A stretch of 64,000 nucleotides of DNA from Nonomuraea sp. PA05. GTDB lineage: Bacteria > Actinomycetota > Actinomycetes > Streptosporangiales > Streptosporangiaceae. Below the pieces are notes generated by a model, which was not told the origin of the DNA, ran no database searches, and worked only from the letters and a program-made list of their open reading frames with translations. How positions within the stretch are numbered: position 1 is the first letter of the stretch; every line of letters starts with the position of its first letter. The position numbers were made by a program, and so were the translations under genes. The stretch is taken from the NCBI RefSeq assembly GCF_008086045.1, contig NZ_VSEY01000051.1, positions 1 to 64,000 of the forward strand, read 5' to 3'. This document shows, piece by piece, positions 51,934 to 59,670 of this stretch.

Positions 51934-53403
51934 CTAGCCGGCCGGGAGCGGGATCGACAGCACGACCTCCGTGCCGCCTTCCAGGCGCGGCTCGATGGTG
52001 AGCCGCCCGGACAACTCCCCCTCGACCAGCGTACGCACGATCTGCAGCCCCAGACTGGTGGAGCTGTCGAGGTCGAAGCCGCTGGGCAGGCCACGCCCGT
52101 CGTCCCAGACGGTCACGTTGAGCCGCTCGTGCGCCGACTCGACCACCACCTGCAGCCGCTTGGGCCGGCCGTGTTGCAGCGCGTTCTGCAACAGCTCGGT
52201 CAGCGCCATGGCCAGCGGTGTGGCGATGAGCGAGGGCAGCACCCCGAACGCCCCCGCGCGGCGCGGCGTGACGGCCACCTCCGGCGACGACACCTCGCCC
52301 GCCATCGCGATGACCCGATCGGCGATCTCGTCGAAGTCGACGAACTCCTCCGGCGCGTGCGACAGCGTCTCGTGCACGATCGCGATCGATCCGACCCTGC
52401 GCACCGCCTCCTCCAGCGCCTCCCGCCCCTCGGGCACCTGCAGCCGTCTGGCCTGGAGCCGCAGCAGTGCGGCCACGGTCTGCAGGTTGTTCTTGACCCG
52501 GTGGTGGATCTCGCGGATCGTGGCGTCCTTCGTCATCAGCTCGCGCTCGCGCCGCCGCAGCTCCGTGACGTCCCTGATGAGCACCAGCGCGCCGATGCGG
52601 CCGCCGCCGACGATCAGCGGGATGGCCCTGAGCTGCACGATCGTGCCGCCCGACTCGACCTCGGTCTCCTTCGCCGCGCGCCCGCTGGCCACGATCATCA
52701 GGTCTTCGTTGATCGGCTCGTCCGAGTAGCACAGCGTCGCGGTGACCCGGCCCAGCTCGGCGCCGACCAGGTCGGCGTGCAGGCCGAGCCGGCGGTAGGC
52801 GGACAGCGCGTTCGGGGACGCGTACGTCACGCGCCCGGCCCTGTCGAGCCGCAGCAGGCCGTCGCCGACGCGCGGCGAGCGCACCAGGATCGGCTCCTCG
52901 CCGGAGAACGGGAAGCGCCCCTCCGCCACCATCTGCGCCAGGTCGGAGGCGCTCTGCAGGTAGGTCAGCTCCAGGCGGGACGGCGTGCGCGCCGAGGACA
53001 GGTTCGTGGAGCGCTGGATGACCGCCAGGAAGCGGCCCTCGCCGCCCTCGACCGCCCGGCGCACGGGGATGGTCTCCTCGCGCACGGGCACGCCGGTGGA
53101 CCAGTCGGGGTCGCCCTCGCGGCAGATGCGGCGCTCGTTCCAGGCCGTGTCGATGAGGTTGCGCTCGCCCTTGGCCGCCACGGTGCCGACGATGTCGTCG
53201 TGGTAGACGGTGGGGCCGGTCGTCGGGCGCATCTGGGCGATCGCGATCCAGCCGCTCTCCCCCAGCAGCGGCGCCCACAGGATGAGGTCGGCGAACGACA
53301 GGTCGGCCAGCAGCTGCCAGTCGGAGACGAGCGAGTGCAGCCAGTCGAGGTCCGCCTCGTCGAGCGCTGTGTGGCGGGCTACGAGGTCGCTGAGAGTCGG
53401 CAC
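51934..53403 (-). CDS. pdtaS: PdtaS-type two-component sensor histidine kinase (HisKA_2)
   Basis: A 489-residue kinase. The N-terminal GAF-like domain begins VPTLSDLVARHTALDEADLDWLHSLV, and a PAS domain follows around residues 200-290. The phospho-accepting His is in REIHHRVKNNLQTVAALL (about residue 300), the HisKA_2 type. The GHKL ATPase has LTELLQNALQH and VWDDGRGLPSGFD and LGLQIVRTLV. Start GTG 53403 is chosen by homology to M. tuberculosis PdtaS, which is next to whiB1 in the same arrangement. It works with an ANTAR-type response regulator (PdtaR), not seen in the window. Confidence 0.9.
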   Translation of the reverse strand: MPTLSDLVARHTALDEADLDWLHSLVSDWQLLADLSFADLILWAPLLGESGWIAIAQMRPTTGPTVYHDDIVGTVAAKGERNLIDTAWNERRICREGDPDWSTGVPVREETIPVRRAVEGGEGRFLAVIQRSTNLSSARTPSRLELTYLQSASDLAQMVAEGRFPFSGEEPILVRSPRVGDGLLRLDRAGRVTYASPNALSAYRRLGLHADLVGAELGRVTATLCYSDEPINEDLMIVASGRAAKETEVESGGTIVQLRAIPLIVGGGRIGALVLIRDVTELRRRERELMTKDATIREIHHRVKNNLQTVAALLRLQARRLQVPEGREALEEAVRRVGSIAIVHETLSHAPEEFVDFDEIADRVIAMAGEVSSPEVAVTPRRAGAFGVLPSLIATPLAMALTELLQNALQHGRPKRLQVVVESAHERLNVTVWDDGRGLPSGFDLDSSTSLGLQIVRTLVEGELSGRLTIEPRLEGGTEVVLSIPLPAG

Positions 53404-53560
53404 GAGTGCATCATGCGTGCTTTCCCCCGCAACAACCAAACCGACTCCCGGTGGGAGCGAGCAGGGTTGAGCAGATAGCGGACGAGCAGGCAGAGTTCCC
53501 GCCAGCGGGGGCATAACACCATACGGTGGAGGGTCAATCTCATATTGTGAGAACCGTCAC

Positions 53561-53869
53561 ATGGCCGAAACAGCCGGATCCCAGGATGGGGCGGTGCACG
53601 TCGAGCCGGAGGTGATCCACACGGGCAGGTGGTTCTCCCGCGACACGGCGCGTGAACCGGCCTCGGTTACGATCGCGCGCGCCGCTGTGGATATCCTTCA
53701 CAATCAACCTGAGCTGCCCGGATCCGCGTGTGCTCACACCCGTACGCGCCCGGAGCCCGTGGGCCGCTCCTGCCCGTGGTTGACCGCTCGGGCCGAAGTG
53801 AGTTCCGATGATCTCGCGGTGATCAGACACGCCCTCACCGCCGTGGCAGAAGTGAAGGTGAGAGCGTGA
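53561..53869 (+). CDS. small hypothetical protein upstream of dasR
   Basis: A 102-residue frame that overlaps the dasR start by 4 nt (GTGA). It has no recognised domain; it holds two cysteines (SACAH, RSCPW) and a helical C-terminus (SSDDLAVIRHALTAVAEVKVRA). Coding is supported only by the coupling with dasR and by the length of the open frame; the ribosome site is weak. It may be real or a chance frame in a leader region. Confidence 0.45.
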   Translation: MAETAGSQDGAVHVEPEVIHTGRWFSRDTAREPASVTIARAAVDILHNQPELPGSACAHTRTRPEPVGRSCPWLTARAEVSSDDLAVIRHALTAVAEVKVRA

Positions 53870-54585
53870 CAGACGACAGCCCCCGCGTTCCGAAGTACTA
53901 CGACGTCAAACGGGCCCTGCTCGAGCTCACCAAGACGCTCCCCCCGGGCACGGCCCTGCCTCCTGAACGCACGCTGGCCGTGCGGTTCGAGACCTCCCGC
54001 ACCACCGTCAGGCAGGCGCTGACCGAACTGGTCGTCGAGGGACGGCTGCTGCGCATCCAGGGCAAGGGCACGTTCGTGGCGCAGCCCAAGGTCGCCCAGG
54101 TGCTGCAGCTCACCTCCTACATCGGGGATCTGCGCACGGCGGGCCTGGAGCCGGACACCAAGATACTGGAGATCGGCTACATCACCGCGGACGAGGCGCT
54201 CGCGCGGCGCCTGGCCATCAACCCGGGCGGCCGCGTGCTGCGCATCCACCGCCTCAGGCTCGCCAACGGCGAGCCGGTCTCGATAGACACCACCCACCTG
54301 TCCGCGCGCCGCTTCCCCCGCCTGCGGCGCGAGCTGGAGGTGCACGCGTCCCTGTACGAGACGCTGCACAACGCCTACAACGTCCGGCTGACCGACGCCG
54401 AAGAGATCATCGAGACCGTCCTGGCCACCCCCTACGACGCCAAGGCACTCGGCGTGGACGTCGGCCTGCCGATGCTCCTGCTCACCCGGCACGCCTTCGA
54501 CGCCGACGGCAACCCCGTCGAGTGGGCGCAGTCGCTCTACCGGGGCGACCGGTACAAGTTCGTCACCCGCCTGCGCCGCCCATGA
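53866..54585 (+). CDS. dasR: DasR-type GntR/HutC family regulator
   Basis: A 239-residue regulator. The winged helix is PPGTALPPERTLAVRFETSRTTVRQALTELVVEGRLLRIQGKGTFVA, and the C-terminal UTRA domain has LQLTSYIGDLRTAGLEPDTKILEIGYITADEALARRL, RVLRIHRLRLANGEPVSIDTTHLSARRFP and PMLLLTRHAFDADGNPVEWAQSLYRGDRYKFV. It closely follows DasR, the glucosamine-6-phosphate-sensing regulator of chitin/GlcNAc use, development and antibiotics in streptomycetes. It is translationally coupled to bioD. Confidence 0.88.
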   Translation: MTDDSPRVPKYYDVKRALLELTKTLPPGTALPPERTLAVRFETSRTTVRQALTELVVEGRLLRIQGKGTFVAQPKVAQVLQLTSYIGDLRTAGLEPDTKILEIGYITADEALARRLAINPGGRVLRIHRLRLANGEPVSIDTTHLSARRFPRLRRELEVHASLYETLHNAYNVRLTDAEEIIETVLATPYDAKALGVDVGLPMLLLTRHAFDADGNPVEWAQSLYRGDRYKFVTRLRRP

Positions 54586-55298
54586 GCGTCCTCGTCGTCA
54601 CGGGCACAGGCACCGGCGTGGGCAAGACGGTCGTGACGGCGGCGGTGAGCGCGCTGGCGCTGGGCCGCGGGTCCGCGGCGGCGGTGGTCAAGCCCGCGCA
54701 GACCGGCCTGGCCGACGGCGAGCCGGGCGACGTGGACGAGGTCATCCGGCTGTCGGGCGTCACCACCACGTTCGAGCTGGCCCGCTTCCCCGGCCCGCTG
54801 CCGCCCGCCGCGGCGGCCAGGGCGGCGGGAGCGCCGCCCGTGTCGCTGTCCACGGCCGCCGGGCTGGTGCGGGAGCTGGCCGAGAGCAACAGGCTCGTCG
54901 TCGTGGACGGCACCGGCGGGCTGCTCGACCGCTACGACGAGGAGGGCGGCACCCTCGCCGACCTCGCCCGCGCCCTGCGCGCCCAGGTCCTCGTGGTGGT
55001 GCGGCCCGGCCGCGACACCGTCAACCACACCGCGCTCACCCTTGAGTCGCTCGCCCACCACGGCCTCGACCTGGCCGGGATCGTCATCGGACGCTGGCCG
55101 GCCGCGCCGGGGCCCGCCGAGCGCCGCGGCGTACCGGATCTGGAGATGCTGGCGGCCAGGCCGCTGGCTGGAGTGCTGCCCGAGGGGATGGGCGGCCTGC
55201 GCGGGCGCCGGGAGTTCGCCGAGGCGGCGCGCGCGGGGCTGGGCGTCACGCTGGGCGGCGCGTTCGACCCCGCCGCGTTCAAACAAGGCTGGGGCTGA
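54582..55298 (+). CDS. bioD: dethiobiotin synthetase
   Basis: A 238-residue ATP-dependent carboxylase that closes the ureido ring of dethiobiotin from diaminopelargonic acid. VVTGTGTGVGKTVVTAAVSAL is the P-loop, VVKPAQTGLADGEPGDVDEV the next block and VVVDGTGGLLDRYDEE the substrate-binding segment. ATG 54582 overlaps the dasR stop by 4 nt, an unusual coupling of a global regulator to biotin synthesis. No other bio genes are in the window. Confidence 0.88.
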   Translation: MSVLVVTGTGTGVGKTVVTAAVSALALGRGSAAAVVKPAQTGLADGEPGDVDEVIRLSGVTTTFELARFPGPLPPAAAARAAGAPPVSLSTAAGLVRELAESNRLVVVDGTGGLLDRYDEEGGTLADLARALRAQVLVVVRPGRDTVNHTALTLESLAHHGLDLAGIVIGRWPAAPGPAERRGVPDLEMLAARPLAGVLPEGMGGLRGRREFAEAARAGLGVTLGGAFDPAAFKQGWG

Positions 55299-55392
55299 CC
55301 CCGGCCGTCAGGCAAGGGTGGGGCTAACCCCACCACGCACCGGCACACCAGACCCATTTCGCGTCCTCGCCACCGGTCAATACCGTTGGGGC

Positions 55393-56553
55393 ATGAAAGT
55401 CCCCCGTCCCTGGTCGGCGCGGGCCTGGCTGGACACGGCCCACGTGATGATCGGGTTCCCGGTCGCCGTGCTGCTCGGCGGGCTCACGCTGCTGCTGGCC
55501 GTGGTGCCGCCGCTGCTGTGGCGGGCCCTGCCGTGGTTCACCAGGGTGCAGCGCTCGCGGTTGCTCGCCTTCCAGGGCGTGCGCATCCCGCCCGTGCCCT
55601 CCCCCGCCGGCTGGCGCGACGCGATGACGTGGCGGCAGATCGGCTACCACCTGCTGTCGCCGGTGGTGGGGGTGGCCGGCGCCGCGCTGGTGGCGCTCGC
55701 GTGGGGCGGGGCGGTGGTGGGGCTGATGTCGTTCCTGCCGCCGAGGGTCCAGGACCCGCCGCTGGAGTTCATGTTCGACCTGCGGGACGACCGGGTCGTG
55801 GTGGTCTTCACGGTGGTGGGGGTGGGCCTGCTGCTGCTCGCGCCCCTGCTGGCTCGCGGCATGGCCTCGTTCGACCTGTCGGTGGCCCGTACGCTGCTCG
55901 GGCCCAGCCGTACGGAGCTGGGCCAGCGCATCGAGACGCTGACGGAGAGCCGCGCCGGCGTGATCGACGCGGCCGACGCCGAGCGCCGCAGGATCGAGCG
56001 CGACCTGCACGACGGCGCCCAGCAGCGGCTCGTCTCCCTGGCCATGAACCTGGGCCTGGCCAGGGCCACGCTGACCGACCTGCCGGAGCCGGCCCGCGAG
56101 GCCATCGAGCAGGCCCACGAGGAGGCCAAGCAGGCGCTCAAGGAGCTGCGCGACTTCGTTCGCGGCCTGCATCCGGCCGTGCTCAACGACCAGGGCCTGG
56201 ACGCGGCGCTGTCGGGCGTGGCGGCCCGCGCGCCCTTCCCCGTCAAGCTGCGCGTCGACATCGAGCGGCGCACCACGCCGACCATCGAGGCGGTGGCGTT
56301 CTTCACCGTGTCGGAGGCGCTGACCAACATCGCCAAGCACGCGGCGGCCACCAGGGCCGAGGTGAGCGTGCGGCGCGAGCGTGACCGCCTGCACGTGCTC
56401 GTCCACGACGACGGGTGCGGCGGTGCCAGGATGGACGGCGGAACAGGGCTGCGCGGCCTGGCCCAGCGCATCGACTCCGTGGACGGGACGCTACGGCTGT
56501 CCAGCCCGCTGGGCGGACCGACGACGATCGAGGTGGAGCTGCCGTGCGAGTAG
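55393..56553 (+). CDS. two-component sensor histidine kinase (HisKA_3, NarL partner)
   Basis: A 386-residue membrane kinase. Two hydrophobic regions (VMIGFPVAVLLGGLTLLLAVVPPLLW and LLSPVVGVAGAALVALAWGGAVVGLMSFL) plus VVVVFTVVGVGLLLLAPLLA make the N-terminal sensor. The phospho-accepting His is in AERRRIERDLHDGAQQRLVSLAMNLGLA, and the GHKL ATPase follows with FFTVSEALTNIAKHA and HDDGCGGARMDGGTGLRGLAQRI. ATG 55393 is taken as start. Its end overlaps the response-regulator gene by 10 nt. The signal is unknown. Confidence 0.9.
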   Translation: MKVPRPWSARAWLDTAHVMIGFPVAVLLGGLTLLLAVVPPLLWRALPWFTRVQRSRLLAFQGVRIPPVPSPAGWRDAMTWRQIGYHLLSPVVGVAGAALVALAWGGAVVGLMSFLPPRVQDPPLEFMFDLRDDRVVVVFTVVGVGLLLLAPLLARGMASFDLSVARTLLGPSRTELGQRIETLTESRAGVIDAADAERRRIERDLHDGAQQRLVSLAMNLGLARATLTDLPEPAREAIEQAHEEAKQALKELRDFVRGLHPAVLNDQGLDAALSGVAARAPFPVKLRVDIERRTTPTIEAVAFFTVSEALTNIAKHAAATRAEVSVRRERDRLHVLVHDDGCGGARMDGGTGLRGLAQRIDSVDGTLRLSSPLGGPTTIEVELPCE

Positions 56554-57200
56554 TGCTCGCAGAGGATTCCGTGCTGCTGAGGGAGGGCCTGATCCGGCTC
56601 CTGGCCGCCGCGGGCATGGAGGTGGTGGCGGCCGTGGACGAGGCGGAGGGCCTGCTGCGGGCCGCCGAGGAGCACAAACCGGAACTGGTCGTCACCGACG
56701 TCAGGATGCCGCCCACGCACACCGACGAGGGGCTGCGGGCCGCGCTCGTGCTGCGCCGCCAGCAGCCGGGCCTGGCCGTGCTGGTGCTGTCGCAGTACGT
56801 CGAGGAGCGCTACGCCGCCCAGCTCCTCGCCTCCGCCTCGGCCGGCGGTGTCGGCTACCTGCTCAAGGACCGGGTGGCGGACGTGACCGAGTTCATCGAC
56901 GCGCTGCGCAGGGTGGCCTCCGGCGGCACCGCCCTCGACCCGGAGGTCGTCGCCCAGCTCCTGCTGCGCGGCAACAGCGACCCCCTGGAACGGCTCACAC
57001 CGCGCGAGCACGAGGTGCTCAGGCTGATGGCCGAGGGCCGCTCCAACGCGGGCATCGGGCAGTCCCTGGTGCTCAGCGAGGGCGCCGTGGGCAAGCACAT
57101 CGGCAACATCTTCACCAAGCTCGACCTGCCGCCCGCCGAGGGCGACCACCGGCGGGTGCTCGCCGTCCTGCAGTTCCTCAAGATCCGGAGCTCGCCATGA
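56544..57200 (+). CDS. NarL/LuxR-family response regulator
   Basis: A 218-residue response regulator. The receiver has the acidic pair in VVLAEDSVLLREG, the phospho-accepting Asp in LVVTDVRMPPTHTDEG and the Lys in GYLLKDRV. The C-terminal HTH is LTPREHEVLRLMAEGRSNAGIGQSLVLSEGAVGKHIGNIFTKLDL. GTG 56544 lies inside the end of the kinase gene. It probably activates this operon and others; the DUF4097 gene follows immediately. Confidence 0.92.
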   Translation: MRVVLAEDSVLLREGLIRLLAAAGMEVVAAVDEAEGLLRAAEEHKPELVVTDVRMPPTHTDEGLRAALVLRRQQPGLAVLVLSQYVEERYAAQLLASASAGGVGYLLKDRVADVTEFIDALRRVASGGTALDPEVVAQLLLRGNSDPLERLTPREHEVLRLMAEGRSNAGIGQSLVLSEGAVGKHIGNIFTKLDLPPAEGDHRRVLAVLQFLKIRSSP

Positions 57201-57973
57201 GGGCCCTCTGGCTGACCGCCGGCGCCGTGGCCACCGTGGTCGCGCTCACCATCGCCACGGTGGGCCTCTGGTACGGCTTCGCCAGGGCCAGGACCCCCAC
57301 GGACGTCACCATGAGATCCATCCCCTTCGACGGCGCTCAGGTGCGTATCCAGGCGGGCAAGGGCCAGGTGAGCCTGACCGTCCTGCCGGGCCAGGCCGGT
57401 GAGCTGCTCATCCAGCGGGCGCTGCGCTGGTCGCGCGACCGCCCCACGATCACCGAGGACTGGGACGCCGCCTCGGCCACGCTGCGGCTCGACGCGGTGT
57501 GTCCCGGCTCCGACCAGCCCAGGGGCCCGCTCTGCAAGGCCGACTACATCGTGACCGTGCCGCCCGAGACCGTGCTCGAAGCCCGCACCTCAGGCGGCGA
57601 GCTCTCGGCGGGCGAGCTGTTCGGCGACCTGCGCCTGACCACCGTGTCCGGCAACGTCCGCGTCAGCGCCCTGTCCGGCGACCTGTGGGTGCGGACCGGC
57701 ACGGGCCAGGTGGACGGCGATCGCCTGCGCAGCGACCGTGCCGACGTGGAGGTCGGCTCGGGCGACGTGCGGCTGGACTTCCAGAGCGCGCCGTCCGACG
57801 TCAAGGCGGTCGTGCGCACCTCGGGCGACGTCAACCTGTCGGTGCCGCCGAGCCTGTACGACGTCACCGCCGACGGCGCCAACACCACCATCGGCGTCAG
57901 GAGGGCGGGAAACGCGTCAAGAAAGATCACCGCAAAGGCCCCCGACGGCGTCGTCACCGTGTGTTGCCGATGA
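57197..57973 (+). CDS. membrane-anchored DUF4097 family protein
   Basis: A 258-residue protein with an N-terminal membrane anchor (MRALWLTAGAVATVVALTIATVGLWYGFARA) and an extracytoplasmic DUF4097 beta-solenoid (LRLTTVSGNVRVSALSGDLWVRTGTGQVDGDRL, VVRTSGDVNLSVPPSLYDVTADG). It ends VTVCCR. It overlaps the response-regulator gene by 4 nt, so it is the third member of the operon and may be the sensed component or an output. It is a second DUF4097 protein besides that at 24928, which lacks the anchor. Confidence 0.85.
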   Translation: MRALWLTAGAVATVVALTIATVGLWYGFARARTPTDVTMRSIPFDGAQVRIQAGKGQVSLTVLPGQAGELLIQRALRWSRDRPTITEDWDAASATLRLDAVCPGSDQPRGPLCKADYIVTVPPETVLEARTSGGELSAGELFGDLRLTTVSGNVRVSALSGDLWVRTGTGQVDGDRLRSDRADVEVGSGDVRLDFQSAPSDVKAVVRTSGDVNLSVPPSLYDVTADGANTTIGVRRAGNASRKITAKAPDGVVTVCCR

Positions 57974-58013
57974 AGGACTGTTTACCTCTGTGACTGGTTG
58001 GTAAGTTCCCGGC

Positions 58014-59660
58014 ATGGAGTCTGCGAAGCACGCCGGTGACGCCGCCGTCGCCGTGTCCAAGGCCTATGGTGTCGAGACCATGTTCACCCTGTCGGGAGGG
58101 CACGTCTTCCCGCTCTACGACGGCGCGGTGCACGAGGGCATGCGCATCCTCGACGTACGCCACGAGCAGAGCGCGGTCTTCGCCGCCGAGGCGACCGCCA
58201 GGCTGACCAGGAAACCGGGCCTGGCCGTGCTGACCGCCGGCCCCGGCATCACCAACGGCGTCAGCGGCGTCGCGACCGCCCACTTCAACGGCTCCCCCGT
58301 GGTCGTGCTGGGCGGCCGGGCCCCGCAGTCCCGCTGGGGCAGCGGCGCCCTCCAGGAGATGGACCACCCGCCGCTGCTCGACCCGATCACCAAGCTCGCG
58401 TTCACCGCGTCCGGCGCCGACTCCGTCGGCCAGGACGTCGAGGTCGCCTTCCGCACGGCGGTCGCGCCCCACCGCGGCCCTGTGTTCCTCGACTTCTACA
58501 TGGACCACCTGTTCGCCCCCTCACCGCTGCACGAGGTGAGCACGCAGTCGCCGTCGCCGCTGGAGCCCGACGCCGACGACCTGGCGGGCATCGCGCGGCT
58601 GCTGGCCGAGGCGGAGCGGCCGGTCCTGGTGTACGGCTCCGACGTGTGGATGGACCGCGCCGAGGAGGCCGCCCGCGACTTCGCCGAGACGTGGCGGCTG
58701 CCGGTCATCCCCAACGGCCAGGGCCGCGGCATCCTGCCCTCCGGCCACGAGCTGCTCGCCACCCGGGCCCGCGGCCTCGCCTTCGCCCAGGCCGACCTGG
58801 TGATCGTGGTGGGCACGCCGCTCGACTTCCGCCTCGGCTACGGCTGGTTCGGCGGCAAGGACGGCGCGCCGCTGGCCAAGGTCGTGCACATCGCCGACGC
58901 GCCCTCGCAGCTCGCCACCCACATGCAGCCGGCCGCGTCCGCCGCGGGCGACCTGTCCGTGGTGTTCTGGAGCCTCGGCACGGCCTGCGGCGACGCCGGG
59001 GTCAAGCCCGACGCGTACGCGTCGTGGGTGTCGAAGCTGTCGGAGGCCGCCGCGGCGGCCATCGCGGGGGACGCCGAGCTGCTGTCCTCGGAGTCCGACC
59101 CGATCCACCCCATGCGCGTCTACGGCGAGCTGAACAGGGTCCTCGACGACGACGCCGTGGTGATCGGCGACGGCGGCGACTTCGTCTCCTACGCCGGCAA
59201 GTACGTCGAGCCGAAGCAGCCGGGCAACTGGCTCGACCCGGGCCCGTACGGCTGCCTGGGCACCGGCCTGGGCTACTCCATCGCCGCCCGCCTGGCCAGG
59301 CCGTCCTCGCAGGTGGTGCTGCTGCTCGGCGACGGCGCCGCGGGCTTCTCGCTGATGGACGTGGACACCCTCGTCCGCCACAACCTGCCGGTCGTGATGG
59401 TCTGCGGCAACAACGGCATGTGGGGCCTGGAGAAGCACCCCATGCAGATGCTGTACGGCTACGACGTGGCGGCGGAGCTGCAGCCGCAGTGCCGCTACGA
59501 CCAGGTCGTGACCGCGCTCGGCGGGGGCGGCGAGCTGGTGACCAAGCCGTCGGAGATCGGGCCCGCGCTGCGCAGGGCGTTCGACTCGGGCGTGCCGTAC
59601 CTGGTCAACATCGCCACCGACCCGCAGATCGCCTACCCCCGCAACACGACAGGGGTGTGA
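58014..59660 (+). CDS. thiamine-diphosphate enzyme, acetolactate synthase-like
   Basis: A 548-residue ThDP enzyme of the acetolactate synthase/oxalyl-CoA decarboxylase superfamily. The Glu activating ThDP is in DVRHEQSAVFAAEATARLTRKPG; the central domain has YGSDVWMDRAEEA; the ThDP/Mg motif is LLLGDGAAGFSLMDVDTLVRHNLPVVMVCGNNGMWG. No regulatory subunit gene is adjacent, so it may not be the biosynthetic IlvB. Oxalyl-CoA decarboxylase or another 2-oxo acid lyase is also possible. Confidence 0.88.
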   Translation: MESAKHAGDAAVAVSKAYGVETMFTLSGGHVFPLYDGAVHEGMRILDVRHEQSAVFAAEATARLTRKPGLAVLTAGPGITNGVSGVATAHFNGSPVVVLGGRAPQSRWGSGALQEMDHPPLLDPITKLAFTASGADSVGQDVEVAFRTAVAPHRGPVFLDFYMDHLFAPSPLHEVSTQSPSPLEPDADDLAGIARLLAEAERPVLVYGSDVWMDRAEEAARDFAETWRLPVIPNGQGRGILPSGHELLATRARGLAFAQADLVIVVGTPLDFRLGYGWFGGKDGAPLAKVVHIADAPSQLATHMQPAASAAGDLSVVFWSLGTACGDAGVKPDAYASWVSKLSEAAAAAIAGDAELLSSESDPIHPMRVYGELNRVLDDDAVVIGDGGDFVSYAGKYVEPKQPGNWLDPGPYGCLGTGLGYSIAARLARPSSQVVLLLGDGAAGFSLMDVDTLVRHNLPVVMVCGNNGMWGLEKHPMQMLYGYDVAAELQPQCRYDQVVTALGGGGELVTKPSEIGPALRRAFDSGVPYLVNIATDPQIAYPRNTTGV

Positions 59661-59670
59661 GCGGCGGCCC

